A stretch of DNA of 64,000 bases, from positions 2,863,110-2,927,109 of the forward strand of contig NC_017033.1 in the NCBI RefSeq assembly GCF_000242255.2, given 5' to 3'. A model generated the notes under the pieces. That model saw only the letters and a list, made by a program, of their open reading frames with translations, ran no database searches and was not told the DNA's origin. This DNA is from Frateuria aurantia DSM 6220. Lineage in GTDB: Bacteria > Pseudomonadota > Gammaproteobacteria > Xanthomonadales > Rhodanobacteraceae. A program made the translations under genes and the position numbers. Below, piece by piece: positions 27,368-36,401 of this stretch; positions within the stretch are counted from its first letter, which is position 1; every line of letters starts with the position of its first letter.

Positions 27368-27660
27368 ATGGAAGATGTGCATCGCCGCACAGCCTTCCTG
27401 TCCGATGCCCACCTGGGCACGCCGGGCTGCCAGGCCGAACTGCGGCTGGACTTTCTCAGGCACCTGCATTGTCGCCAGCTGTATCTGGTCGGCGACATCA
27501 TCGATCTCGGGGCCTTGCAGCGGCCCTCTGGCGGCAGGCCAGCCACAGCCATGCCGAACTGCAACGGCTGGCCCGGGCTTCAGCCGGACTGAGCGCTGCA
27601 TCGGCTGATCGGCAGGCCAGCAGGCCCGATCCGTCACGGATTTCCTGCCCGCTCCCTTGA
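27368..27660 (+). pseudogene. frameshifted, truncated UDP-2,3-diacylglucosamine-hydrolase-like metallophosphoesterase
   Basis: From ATG 27368 about 50 codons read as the start of a YbbF/LpxH-like calcineurin phosphoesterase: TAFLSDAHLGTPGCQAEL, then LYLVGDIIDLGAL, holding the first two metal motifs (D-x-H and G-D-x-x-D). Near 27515 homology jumps frame: the frame ending at 27660 continues with ALWRQASHSHAELQRLARA, the expected next helix. The GNHD motif and the whole C-terminal two-thirds are missing (family length about 240-280). It is therefore a dead gene with at least one frameshift and a deletion. The rest of the gap 27272-27836 holds nothing else I recognise. Confidence 0.75.
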
Positions 27661-27836
27661 ATCCCGCCGGGCCGGCCTGCATATCAGCCGGAACTGACCG
27701 CTCGATGCGGACTCCGGAACCGGCTGATCCGGTGGCGGCCACGGCTCGCCATCGGGTCAGCCGGCCTGCAGCCCGCGTTGTCCGACCTGCCCTGTTGTGG
27801 CCTAATTGGCCGCCTGTCCTCCCGCTGGAGCATCCC

Positions 27837-28760
27837 ATGTCCCTCGCCACGCCGGTCCGCGACCGTATCGAAAGCCTGCTGAAGGAGCACCGCGTCGTGC
27901 TTTTCATGAAAGGCACCCGCCACGCCCCGCAGTGCGGTTTCTCCGCCGCGGTGGCGAATATCCTCAACGACATCCTGCCTGACTACCACACCGTCAATGT
28001 GCTGGAAGACCCGGAAATCCGTGAAGGGATCAAGGAATACGGCCAGTGGCCGACGATTCCCCAGCTGTATGTGGACGGTGACCTGCTGGGCGGCGCCGAC
28101 ATCGTCCGGCAGATGTTCACCAGCGGTGAGCTGTACACCCTGTTCGGCGTCGCACCGCCGGACCGTACCCCGCCCGAGATCACCATTACCGACAAGGCCG
28201 CCGAGGCGATCCGCCAGGGCACGGCCGATGCGTCCGGCCTGGCCCTGCATCTGGAAATCGGTCCGAACTACCAGGCCGGGTTCCAGCTGGCCCCGGCCGG
28301 TGCCACCGACATCGTCGCCGTGTCCAACGGCATCGAAGTGCATTTCGATCCCTCCAGCGCCACCCGCGCCAAAGGCATCGTGATCGACTGGGTCAGCACC
28401 GTGCAGGGCGAAGGCCTGAGCCTGAAGTTCCCCGGCGCGGTCGAGATCCATGCCCTGACCGTGCACCAGCTGAAGCAGCGTCTGGAAGCCGGTGACATCA
28501 CCTTGATCGATGTCCGCCCGGCCGAGGGCCTGGCCGCCGCCGCGCCCCTGCCCCAGGCCCGCCTGCTGGACAAGGAAGGCTATGAAGCCTTGTCGGCCCT
28601 GCCCAAGGACACCGAGCTGGCCTTTATCTGCCACCACGGCATTTCCAGCCGCAACGTCGCCGAGCGCTTCGTAGCCCATGGTTTCACCAAGGTCTACAAC
28701 GTGGAAGGCGGCATGGATGCCTGGGCCCAGTACATCGACAGCAGCGTGCCGCGCTACTGA
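27837..28760 (+). CDS. monothiol glutaredoxin – IscA-like – rhodanese fusion protein
   Basis: 307 residues in three parts. Residues 1-105 form a Grx4/GrxD-type monothiol glutaredoxin with the CGFS site at 33-36 and IPQLYVDGDLLGGADI. Residues about 112-203 look like an A-type Fe-S scaffold (EITITDKAAEAIRQ, VSNGIEVHFDP, IDWVSTVQGEGLSLKFPGA), but this segment contains no cysteine. Residues about 204-307 are a rhodanese domain with active-site C265 in FICHHGISSRN. This suggests a role in iron-sulfur cluster trafficking or sulfane-sulfur transfer. The start is the ATG beginning MSLATPVRDR; the upstream frame is noise. It is followed by a strong terminator. Confidence 0.9.
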   Translation: MSLATPVRDRIESLLKEHRVVLFMKGTRHAPQCGFSAAVANILNDILPDYHTVNVLEDPEIREGIKEYGQWPTIPQLYVDGDLLGGADIVRQMFTSGELYTLFGVAPPDRTPPEITITDKAAEAIRQGTADASGLALHLEIGPNYQAGFQLAPAGATDIVAVSNGIEVHFDPSSATRAKGIVIDWVSTVQGEGLSLKFPGAVEIHALTVHQLKQRLEAGDITLIDVRPAEGLAAAAPLPQARLLDKEGYEALSALPKDTELAFICHHGISSRNVAERFVAHGFTKVYNVEGGMDAWAQYIDSSVPRY

Positions 28761-28799
28761 TCGATCCGTACCTGCCGTGCGGCACTGCCGGACGGACCC

Positions 28800-28830
28800 C
28801 GACAAGCCCGGGCCCTGCCCGGGCTTGTCG
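28800..28830. terminator. hairpin terminator between the glutaredoxin fusion and the SDR gene
   Basis: Perfect 14-bp stem (CGACAAGCCCGGGC at 28800-28813 with 28817-28830) and a 3-base loop, between convergent genes. Very stable, though without a long T-run. Confidence 0.7.
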
Positions 28831-28887
28831 CATGCGGCGCGGGCAAAAGGCGACCGACTCCGACGGAGCCGGCCGCAGGCATGAACT

Positions 28888-29667
28888 CTAGAATCCCAGG
28901 CTCATGAAACCGCCGTCCACCGCCAGTACCTGGCCGGTGACGTAGCTGGAAGCCGGCAGGCACAGAAAGGCGATCGCGGTGGCGACCTCCTCGGGCTCGG
29001 CCACTCGTCCCAGGGGCGTGCGATCCACCACCTCCTGGTAATACTCCGGCTCATTCAAGGCCGCCTCGGAACGACGGGTGCGGATATACCAGGGTGCAAC
29101 CGCATTGACGCGGATTCCGCTCTCCGCCCATTCCACCGCCAGATTGCGGGTCAGCTGATGCAGCGCCGCCTTGCTCATGCCATAGGCCGAGCCGGTGCGG
29201 ACATGGCTCAGACCGGCGACGGAACCGACATTGACGATGGCGGCATCGTCCTGGGTCACCAGATATTCAAATGCCAGCCGGCTCATCTCGAAGGCCGAAA
29301 ACAGATTCAGCTCGAAAATCGCCCGCACATCGTCGGTGGCGTAATCCAGGGTGGCCTGAGGCTGGTTGCCGCCGACATTGTTGACCAGCAGCGAAATCGG
29401 CGAACCCAGGTCGGCGATCCAGTCGAAGACCGCCAGCCGCTCATCCTGATCCGAGAGATCGGCACTGTAGACCACGACATCGAGATCCTCGAATTCAGCC
29501 TCCAGCTCCTGTTTCAAACGCTCCAGCGCCAGCGGATCACGTGCCACCAGCCGCAGATCGGCGCCCAGTCCGGCGAATTCACGGGCCGTGGCCAGACCGA
29601 TGCCATGACTGGCCCCGGTGATAAGTGCGGTATGCCCCTGCAGGGTCCACGCGGAGGACTCCGCCAT
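28888..29667 (-). CDS. SDR-family oxidoreductase (tropinone reductase-like)
   Basis: 259-residue classical short-chain dehydrogenase. The cofactor motif is TGASHGIG (17-24), with NNVGG, the catalytic Ser in VNVGSVAGL and the YxxxK pair in [10 protein letters not shown], followed by AVAPWYIRT. The C-terminus ([18 protein letters not shown]) is the usual SDR ending. Overall it resembles the plant/bacterial tropinone-reductase-like group, whose bacterial substrates are mostly unknown. The start at 29667 has AAGAGG upstream; a longer frame to 29757 reads into the divergent promoter region of the ABC ATPase gene. Confidence 0.85.
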   Translation of the reverse strand: MAESSAWTLQGHTALITGASHGIGLATAREFAGLGADLRLVARDPLALERLKQELEAEFEDLDVVVYSADLSDQDERLAVFDWIADLGSPISLLVNNVGGNQPQATLDYATDDVRAIFELNLFSAFEMSRLAFEYLVTQDDAAIVNVGSVAGLSHVRTGSAYGMSKAALHQLTRNLAVEWAESGIRVNAVAPWYIRTRRSEAALNEPEYYQEVVDRTPLGRVAEPEEVATAIAFLCLPASSYVTGQVLAVDGGFMSLGF

Positions 29668-29783
29668 GCTCTGTGCCTCTTGACTGGAATAGACGGCGGC
29701 ATGGTGCCACAAAGCGGGCGCCACGAGCAGCCGGCAGCCGGTCGGGGCTTGCATCACGATCCGGCCTGCGGCACTGTGGCGCG

Positions 29784-30599
29784 ATGACTGATACCGGCAC
29801 GGCGCCTCCTCTCCTGCTGCAATTGGCCCATGCCAGCGTGCAACGCGAGGGTCGTCCTATCCTGGACGATCTCAGCCTGCAGATCGCCCTGGGCGAGCAC
29901 ACCGCCATTCTGGGCGCCAATGGCAGCGGCAAGTCGACCCTGGTCAAGCTGATCACCCGCCAGATCTATCCGCTGGCCCGGCCTGAAGGCGAGCCGGTAC
30001 TGCGGGTCCTTGGCCGCGAACGCTGGAGCGTCGTCGAGCTGCGTTCCCGGCTCGGTATCGTCTCGCCCGCCATGCAGACCGACTTTACCAGCGAGACCCC
30101 GCTGGAAGTCTATGATGCGGTGATTTCAGGCTTTTTCGCCGCCCGCGGACTGGGCCTGGACCACCAGGTCACGCAGGCCATGCATCAGGCCGCGCGCGAA
30201 GCCCTGGATCGGGCCGGTGCCAGCCATCTGGTCGGCCGGATGATGGCCGGGCTGTCGACCGGCGAAGCCCGCCGGGTGCTGATTGCCCGTGCGATGGTGC
30301 ATCGTCCGCTGGCCCTGCTGCTGGACGAGCCCTGCGCCGGCCTGGATCTGGCCAGTCGCCGGGACTTTCTGGAAAGCCTGCGCCAGCTGGCGCGATCGGG
30401 GACCACCTTGCTGCTGGTCACCCACCATATCGAGGAAATCCTGCCGGAAATCGGACGGGTGGTGATGCTGCGTCAGGGCCGGCTGGTCGCCGACACCGAC
30501 AAGGCGCAGGCCCTGACGTCCCGTCAGCTTGGCGAGCTGTTCGATACGCCGGTCACGGTGACGTCGCGAGGTGACTGGTTCTGGGCGGCACTGGACTGA
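29784..30599 (+). CDS. ABC transporter ATP-binding protein
   Basis: 271 residues, a single nucleotide-binding domain: Walker [10 protein letters not shown], a Q-loop region near [10 protein letters not shown], signature LSTGEARR (a degenerate LSGGQ, as in ModF/YlmA-like ATPases), Walker B ALLLDEP and the switch His in LVTHH. No permease or binding protein adjoins it, so it may partner a distant membrane protein or act as a soluble ModF-type ATPase. The ATG at 29784 is 116 bp from the divergent SDR start. It converges on sppA across a short terminator. Confidence 0.85.
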   Translation: MTDTGTAPPLLLQLAHASVQREGRPILDDLSLQIALGEHTAILGANGSGKSTLVKLITRQIYPLARPEGEPVLRVLGRERWSVVELRSRLGIVSPAMQTDFTSETPLEVYDAVISGFFAARGLGLDHQVTQAMHQAAREALDRAGASHLVGRMMAGLSTGEARRVLIARAMVHRPLALLLDEPCAGLDLASRRDFLESLRQLARSGTTLLLVTHHIEEILPEIGRVVMLRQGRLVADTDKAQALTSRQLGELFDTPVTVTSRGDWFWAALD

Positions 30600-30611
30600 A
30601 GCCCCGGTCCG

Positions 30612-30637
30612 GGATGCGCCATCCGGCGCATCCTTTG
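30612..30637. terminator. hairpin terminator between the ABC ATPase and sppA genes
   Basis: 9-bp stem GGATGCGCC (30612-30620) with 30625-30633, a 4-base loop, then TTTGG on the plus strand. It fills the 42-bp gap between two convergent stops. Confidence 0.7.
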
Positions 30638-30641
30638 GTCA

Positions 30642-32522
30642 TCAGTCCGGCTGGCACATGCACCAGGCATAGACGTTTGGACGCCCGGCTCTGGCCTGCT
30701 GCAGCAGGCCCAGTTCCGGCGCGGCATGGCTGAGCCGGCTCAGCTGCAGCAGCCAGCCCGGCAGCTGCCAGCCTGATCCCTGCAGCGACAGCACCATGGC
30801 ATCGTCGCTGAGACTGCCGGCCAGCCGCTGCACCAGACCACCACGAGCCGCGATATAACGCAGCGGTGCCGTTGCCGGCAGATGGGCCTGCTGCCGCGCC
30901 CAGGCAATCGCCTGGGTCTGATCGCCCAAGGCATCCACCAGCCCGTGCTGCAAGGCTTCTCGGCCACTCCAGACCCGCCCTTGGGCGATCGCATCGATCT
31001 GCTGGTAGCTCTGGTGCCGGGCCTGTGCCACCCGGCTGACGAAGTCGAAATAGCCGCGATTGATGACGGACTGGACCATGTTGCCGACCCTGGGATCCAG
31101 CGGCCGGGTCACGTCGAAAGCCCCGGCCAGAGGACCGGTGCTGACCCCGTCACTGCGCAGACCCAGCTTGCCGATGGCCGTCGGCGCCGAATAGTACATG
31201 CCGAAAATGCCGATCGAGCCGGTGATGGTGGTCGGATCGGCAAAGATCCGCTGGGCATTCATCGAGATCCAGTAGCCGCCGCTGGCCGCCACATCGCCCA
31301 TCGACACCGCCACCGGAATCCCGGCCTTGCGGGTCAGCGCGATTTCACGCCGGATCTGCTCGGCGGCAAACACCTCGCCACCGGGCGAGTTGACCCGCAG
31401 CACCAGAGCCTTGGTGGTTTTGGCTTCACGCGCGCGACGGATCAGCGCGGCCGTGGACTCGCCGCCGATCTTGCCGGCCGACTGTTCGCCGCCCACGATA
31501 TCGCCTTCGGCGATGATGACCGCCACCCCGGGGCGCTGATCGGCGGGATTGACCGGCGTGCGGGTCAGGCTGGCATAACGCTCCAGCCGGATCTGGCGAA
31601 AGCCCTTGCCCTGCCGTCCCGCCGGCACACCCTGGACACGCAGCTGGTGGATCAGCTGATCTTCGGTGACCAGCTGATCCACCAGCCGGCTCTTGACCGC
31701 CAGCGTGGCGGTATCGCCACCCGCGGCACTGATCAGCTCGGGCGCCTGCTCGGTGCTCTTGCGCAGCTGATCGGGCGCGATCTTGCGCAGGCCGGCCACC
31801 TGGTCGAGATAGCTGTTCCACAGATCCCCCATCCAGTCGCTGTCGGCCGCCTTCGCCGCGTCGGAAGCATGATCGAGGACAAAAGGCTCGGCCGCGCTCT
31901 TGTACTGGCCGACCCGGAACAGATGGACATCGATGCCCAGCTTGTCCAGCAGGCCTTTGTAGAAGAGCCGGTAATTGGACAGGCCGGTCAGCATCACGCT
32001 GCCCTGCGGATCCAGCAGGATCCGGTCGGCATGCGCGGCCAGCAGATACTGCCGCTGGTCGTAACTGGCGGCCCAGGCCAGCACCGGCTTGCCATGCGCA
32101 CGGAAACGATCCAGCGCGGCACCGACTTCCTGCAGATTGGCAAAACCCGCGGCACTGAGGTCATCCGGCAGCAGCAGCAGACGCGTGATCCGCGCATCGG
32201 TCGCGGCATGGTCGATGGCCGCGATCAGGTCGCGGACCTGGATCTGACCCGAGGGCTGGCCCTGCAGACCGCTGAAGGCCCGCTGCAGGGGATCCAGGCT
32301 GTATTGTTCGACCAGCTCGCCCTCGGGCTTGAGCACCAGCACCGTGCCCGACTGGATCACCCCCGCCTGGTGATGAGCCGCGACGCCGACCAGCAAGGCC
32401 AGCAACAGCACGGCCAGCAAGCCGAAGAACACCAGGTTGATGATGACCAGGCGCGTGGCATTCAGGCCACGCCCCAGCCAGCGGACAAACGGTACAAATC
32501 CACGCTCGCGCGGTTGCATCAT
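30642..32522 (-). CDS. sppA: signal peptide peptidase SppA, 67K type
   Basis: 626 residues, the long two-domain form. One N-terminal transmembrane helix (about 25-48) anchors it facing the periplasm. The Ser/Lys dyad of S49 peptidases is present: K208 in VGQYKSAAEPF and S414 in DVAASGGYWIS; VNSPGGEVFAAEQIRR precedes the serine. It degrades signal peptides left in the membrane. AAGGA precedes the paired ATGs at 32522/32519, while the frame open to 32633 is Cys/Arg-rich noise. It is divergent from the two-component system, sharing a 235-bp intergenic region with it. Confidence 0.93.
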   Translation of the reverse strand: MMQPRERGFVPFVRWLGRGLNATRLVIINLVFFGLLAVLLLALLVGVAAHHQAGVIQSGTVLVLKPEGELVEQYSLDPLQRAFSGLQGQPSGQIQVRDLIAAIDHAATDARITRLLLLPDDLSAAGFANLQEVGAALDRFRAHGKPVLAWAASYDQRQYLLAAHADRILLDPQGSVMLTGLSNYRLFYKGLLDKLGIDVHLFRVGQYKSAAEPFVLDHASDAAKAADSDWMGDLWNSYLDQVAGLRKIAPDQLRKSTEQAPELISAAGGDTATLAVKSRLVDQLVTEDQLIHQLRVQGVPAGRQGKGFRQIRLERYASLTRTPVNPADQRPGVAVIIAEGDIVGGEQSAGKIGGESTAALIRRAREAKTTKALVLRVNSPGGEVFAAEQIRREIALTRKAGIPVAVSMGDVAASGGYWISMNAQRIFADPTTITGSIGIFGMYYSAPTAIGKLGLRSDGVSTGPLAGAFDVTRPLDPRVGNMVQSVINRGYFDFVSRVAQARHQSYQQIDAIAQGRVWSGREALQHGLVDALGDQTQAIAWARQQAHLPATAPLRYIAARGGLVQRLAGSLSDDAMVLSLQGSGWQLPGWLLQLSRLSHAAPELGLLQQARAGRPNVYAWCMCQPD

Positions 32523-32646
32523 GACGGGAAAATCCTTCAAACAGGCAGGCCGGCAACGGAGCGGCATCGCTGGAATTACGTCACAGCCCCGGAGCTTGCG
32601 CAAGCCTGCCCCTTGGCAGGGTGCCGCCCACATCAGCCCACATGGC

Positions 32647-32662
32647 CTAAGCCAAGGCTAAG
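32647..32662 (+). promoter_or_regulatory. 11-bp-spaced direct repeat, candidate OmpR-family response-regulator site
   Basis: CTAAG at 32647-32651 and again at 32658-32662. The spacing of 11 bp start-to-start puts both half-sites on one face of the helix. The flanks also match in part (GGCCTAAGCCA versus AGGCTAAGGCA). It lies about 95 bp before the response-regulator start and between divergent genes, so autoregulation, and perhaps control of sppA, is plausible. Confidence 0.4.
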
Positions 32663-32757
32663 GCAGGTATGCCAAGCTGGAACCTCCGGACTGTGCCGAT
32701 CAGCGACCCGCACGGACGGATGCGCCCCTTGTCCGCCGCTACGGAGCCTTGCCCGCC

Positions 32758-33423
32758 ATGCATATCCTGGTCTTGGAAGATGACATCCCGCTGGGACATG
32801 CCATCGAGCAGGCCCTGAGCCGACAGGCTTATACCGTCACCTGGTTGCGCGAAGGGTCAGCCGGACTGCACGCCATCCGTGACCGCAGCGCCGATCTGGT
32901 CCTGCTTGATCTGGGGCTGCCGGGCAAGGATGGCATGGAGCTCATCAAGAGCGCCCGCCGCGCCGACATCAAGACGCCGATCCTGGTCATGACCGCCCGC
33001 GATGCCGTGGCGGCGCGGATCCAGGGTCTGGACGCCGGCGCCGATGATTATCTGGTCAAACCCTTCCATCTGGACGAGCTGATCGCCCGGATCCGCTCTC
33101 TGGCCCGTCGCGCCCATGGACTGGCCGCCAACCGGATCGAAGTCGGTGCACTGGCCATGGACCTGAGTCACGGCGAGGTCATCCATCGCGGCAAGCCGGT
33201 GGAGCTCAGTCGTCGCGAATTCGCCCTGCTGCAATCATTGATGGAGCAGGCCGGCCGCATCGTGCGCAGGGAAAGCCTGGAACACTCGATCTACGGACTG
33301 GACCCGGTCATCTCCTCCAGCGCGCTGGAAGTGCTGGTCCATCACCTGCGCCGCAAACTGGGCTTTGATGCTATCCGCACCGTCCGCGGCTTCGGTTACA
33401 TGCTGCCCCGCGCGCCCGACTGA
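32758..33423 (+). CDS. two-component response regulator, OmpR/QseB-like
   Basis: 221 residues. Receiver domain: acidic pocket E9-D10-D11 region (LVLEDDIPLG), phosphoacceptor D51 in LLLDLGLPG, Thr in MTARD and K101 in LVKPF. A winged-helix DNA-binding domain follows (about 128-218: LSRREFALLQSLM, then VLVHHLRRKL and IRTVRGFGYML). The start MHILVLEDD has GGAG eleven bases upstream; a TTG nine bases earlier has no spacing for it. The kinase gene begins seven bases after the stop, so they are one operon. The signal is unknown; QseB/PmrA/TctD-like regulators respond to envelope stress, metals or carboxylates. Confidence 0.92.
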   Translation: MHILVLEDDIPLGHAIEQALSRQAYTVTWLREGSAGLHAIRDRSADLVLLDLGLPGKDGMELIKSARRADIKTPILVMTARDAVAARIQGLDAGADDYLVKPFHLDELIARIRSLARRAHGLAANRIEVGALAMDLSHGEVIHRGKPVELSRREFALLQSLMEQAGRIVRRESLEHSIYGLDPVISSSALEVLVHHLRRKLGFDAIRTVRGFGYMLPRAPD

Positions 33424-33430
33424 GGCTCAC

Positions 33431-34840
33431 ATGCGCCGAACCACGTGGAGCCTGCACTCGAGGCTGAGCTGGATGATCGCCGGAATGCTGGCGCTGGTAC
33501 TGATGCCGCTGGGCATCTACAGCTTCAAGCGTACCGTCGGCGAAGTCGCCGAACTCTCGGATGGGCGCCTGGCCCAGGCCGCCCGGACTCAGGACACCTT
33601 GGCCGACTTCAGCCTGCGGCCGGCCGACCACACCGGCGCCCCGATCCTGATTCCCACCCGGGCTGTCGAGCCGACACGGAAGCCCCCTCGCAAGACCTAC
33701 GAAACCGAGGTCGGTTTCCAATGGTTTGATCCGGCCGGCAAGCTGCAGGTAGCCACCGACAATATGGCCGGTCTGGCGCTGCCGGCACCGCAGGTCACCG
33801 GCTACCAGAACATCTGGCTGGACCATTACCGCTGGCGGATCTTCAATCTGCAGCGTTCCGGCCAGCGCGGCTGGATACGCGTCGCCGAACGCTACGACAG
33901 TCGTCACACCATTCTGCGCGCCCTCTGGTTCGACCACAGCATGCCCCTGCTGTTCGGTCTGCCGCTGCTGGCGGTGCTGGTCGGCTGGGCCGTGCGCCGC
34001 GGCTTGCGGCCACTGGACCAGTTGACCCGGTCCCTGCAGCAGCGGACCCCTGGCAGCCGCGAACCGATGCCGCACATGCCCTTGCCGGCAGAGCTGCAGC
34101 CGGTGATCGACGCGCTGGACGATATGCTGGAACGACTCGACGGCGCACTGGAACGCGAACGCCATTTCAGTGCCGATGTCGCCCATGAACTGCGCACACC
34201 GCTGGCCGCTACCACCTTGCATCTGGAAAACGCCATGCAGACCCGCGACCCGGCATGGCTGCGCGGATCGCTGGCCAGCGCCCATCATGCCCTGAATGCC
34301 TTGTCTCGACGGGTCGAACAATTGCTGGCTCTGGCCCGGCTGGAGTCCGGCGTAGCGACGGCCGTCCATGTACCGGTCAATCTCACGGCCGTGACCAAGG
34401 ATGTGCTGGACGAGTTCGGCCCGCTGCTGCTGGAATCCGGCATCGACGTCAGCTTCCACCATCCTGGCCGGGATCTGCTGATCGATGGCTACGAAGCGGC
34501 GATCAACGCCTTGATCCGCAATCTGGTCGAAAACGCGATGCGTCACACACCGGTCGGCGGCGAAGTCCAGCTGCGGCTGGACACACAGGCCGGATCTCCC
34601 CAGCTGGAAGTCATCGACAGCGGACCGGGCATACCCGCGCATCTGCGCGAGCGGATGTTCGAACGCTTCGAGCGGGTGCCCGGCCAGCATCAGGACGGGC
34701 TGGGGCTGGGGCTTTCACTGGTCCGGCGCGCCGCACAGATGCATGGCGCCAGCATCGATCTGCTGGACCGGCCGGAAGGCAGCGGCTTGCGGGTGCGGGT
34801 GCGATTTCCGCCGCCCTCCAGCTGTCAGGCCGGGGACTGA
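33431..34840 (+). CDS. sensor histidine kinase, QseC/TctE-like
   Basis: 469 residues. Two transmembrane helices (about 13-32 and 173-190) enclose a periplasmic sensor of about 140 residues. The H-box is FSADVAHELRTPLAATT with phosphorylated H252. The ATPase domain shows the N-box LIRNLVENAMRHTP, G1 VIDSGPGIP, an F-box (MFERFERV) and G2 GLGLGLSLV. It phosphorylates the upstream response regulator. GAGG five bases before ATG supports the start. The sensor loop contains the Arg/Lys/Pro-rich stretch EPTRKPPRKTYETE, which I cannot match to a known ligand. Confidence 0.92.
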   Translation: MRRTTWSLHSRLSWMIAGMLALVLMPLGIYSFKRTVGEVAELSDGRLAQAARTQDTLADFSLRPADHTGAPILIPTRAVEPTRKPPRKTYETEVGFQWFDPAGKLQVATDNMAGLALPAPQVTGYQNIWLDHYRWRIFNLQRSGQRGWIRVAERYDSRHTILRALWFDHSMPLLFGLPLLAVLVGWAVRRGLRPLDQLTRSLQQRTPGSREPMPHMPLPAELQPVIDALDDMLERLDGALERERHFSADVAHELRTPLAATTLHLENAMQTRDPAWLRGSLASAHHALNALSRRVEQLLALARLESGVATAVHVPVNLTAVTKDVLDEFGPLLLESGIDVSFHHPGRDLLIDGYEAAINALIRNLVENAMRHTPVGGEVQLRLDTQAGSPQLEVIDSGPGIPAHLRERMFERFERVPGQHQDGLGLGLSLVRRAAQMHGASIDLLDRPEGSGLRVRVRFPPPSSCQAGD

Positions 34841-34859
34841 ACCCGACCCGGCGGCGGCA

Positions 34860-35504
34860 TCAATCCTGATCCGGCTCGGCCTCGGGCGCATCCAGCCAGC
34901 CCATCACCACCTCGCGGGCCGTATCCACGCCCGTCATGTCACTGGAGGAAAACACCTGGGCTGAAAAACCTTCCGGACGCAGCGCCTGCAGACTTTTGCG
35001 CATGCTCAGCAAGGCCTGCCCGGCCTGGTTGCGCGACAACTTGTCGGCCTTGGTCAGCAGCACGTGGCAGGCCAGACCGGTGGCCTCGCAGAAATCCAGC
35101 ATCATCCGGTCGAAGTCCTTCAACGGATGGCGGATATCCATGATCAGGATCACGCCACGCAGACTGCGGCGCTGATTCAGATAAGCATCGATCTCCTGGC
35201 GCCAGTGCGCGCGCAGGGCCTCCGGGACCTTGGCATAGCCGTAGCCCGGCAGATCGATCAGTCGCCGCGGACCTGCCGCGGCACGCCCGGCAGGCAGATC
35301 GAAAGCCACCATCTGCTGGGTCCGACCCGGTGTCTTGGAGGTGCGGGCCAACGCTTTCTGGCCGGTGAGCGCATTGAGGGCACTGGATTTGCCCGCATTG
35401 GAGCGCCCCGCAAACGCGACTTCGGCGCCACTGTCTTCGGGAAGCTGGGAAATCTGGTGCGCCGCCAGAATGAACTGGGCGCCTTGCAGGGGATTGGAAG
35501 CCAT
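34860..35504 (-). CDS. engB: ribosome biogenesis GTP-binding protein EngB (YihA/YsxC)
   Basis: 214 residues. GTPase motifs: P-loop GRSNAGKS (33-40), G2 TPGRTQ, G3 DLPGYGYAK and G4 TKADK. EngB is an essential factor for 50S subunit assembly. The start MASNPLQGAQF corresponds to the conserved beginning of the family; the frame stays open to 35549, but that part is not conserved and no ribosome binding site is convincing for any start. Divergent from the cytochrome c4 gene, with about 106 bp between them. Confidence 0.93.
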   Translation of the reverse strand: MASNPLQGAQFILAAHQISQLPEDSGAEVAFAGRSNAGKSSALNALTGQKALARTSKTPGRTQQMVAFDLPAGRAAAGPRRLIDLPGYGYAKVPEALRAHWRQEIDAYLNQRRSLRGVILIMDIRHPLKDFDRMMLDFCEATGLACHVLLTKADKLSRNQAGQALLSMRKSLQALRPEGFSAQVFSSSDMTGVDTAREVVMGWLDAPEAEPDQD

Positions 35505-35610
35505 TCGCCACATTTGACCGGTCAACAAGCCATGATGATAATCGATCACTGCCCAAGCCGCCGTATGCGCTGATCAGCCATACCCATTCATCAGCGCGGA
35601 ACCCTGTGAC

Positions 35611-36258
35611 ATGGCCGTACGCCTTATCGCTTTTTTCTGCCTCTGGGCCTCCGCCGGCCTGGTCTGGGCCGGTGCCGCCAGCCCCTGGGGCGGCCACGCC
35701 GACACCGGCAAGACCCGTATCGCCGTGTGCAGCGCCTGTCACGGCATGGACGGACAGGCATCGGCCCCCATCTATCCTTCACTGGCCGGCCAGCACGAGA
35801 CCTATATCGTCAACCAGTTGAATGACTTCAAGCTCGGTCACCGCCGCAATCCGATCATGCTGGCCATGAGCCAGACGCTGAGCGAGCAGGACATGCATGA
35901 CATCGGCGCCTGGTTCGCCAGCCAGTCCGGCCACCCGGCCGCCGCACCAGCGCCGGCCCCGGATGTCGCCGCCGGTGCCAGACTGTATCGAGGCGGTGAT
36001 GCAGGCCGCCAGCTGCCGGCCTGCATGGCCTGCCATGGCGGTGACGCGCTGGGCAACCCGGGATCCGGCTACCCGAAACTGCGCGGCCAGAGCGCGACCT
36101 ACCTGGTCAGTCGACTGACCGCCTGGCAGCAGGCCCGGTTGCCGGCGGGCCATCCGCATGCCGATATCATGCCCAGCATTGCCCGCCAGCTGAGTCCGGC
36201 CGATATCCAGGCACTGGCCGACTACTTGCAGCAGCTCGATACGGCAGCGGCGCCTTGA
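35611..36258 (+). CDS. diheme cytochrome c4-like protein
   Basis: 215 residues. A signal peptide (to about residue 21) is followed by two class I cytochrome c domains. Haem sites are C40-S-A-C43-H44 and C138-M-A-C141-H142. Axial methionines are expected in PIMLAMSQ and in DIMPSIA, spaced as in c4. An Ala/Pro linker (about 108-121) joins the halves. It carries electrons in the periplasm, typically to terminal oxidases. It is followed by two DsbA-like genes on the same strand, which links haem-protein thiol chemistry and disulfide handling only by position. Confidence 0.9.
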   Translation: MAVRLIAFFCLWASAGLVWAGAASPWGGHADTGKTRIAVCSACHGMDGQASAPIYPSLAGQHETYIVNQLNDFKLGHRRNPIMLAMSQTLSEQDMHDIGAWFASQSGHPAAAPAPAPDVAAGARLYRGGDAGRQLPACMACHGGDALGNPGSGYPKLRGQSATYLVSRLTAWQQARLPAGHPHADIMPSIARQLSPADIQALADYLQQLDTAAAP

Positions 36259-36401
36259 GCCAGCCGACTGGCCATGCCTCGTCATCGATGGTCCCCGCAG
36301 GCCTTGGCCACCGCCCGAATCAGCCGGCCGCGGTCTGCGACACGTCGAGTCAGGGTATGCTTGGAGCCGCCTCTTGCCGTTCCCCATTTACGGAGTCATT
36401 C

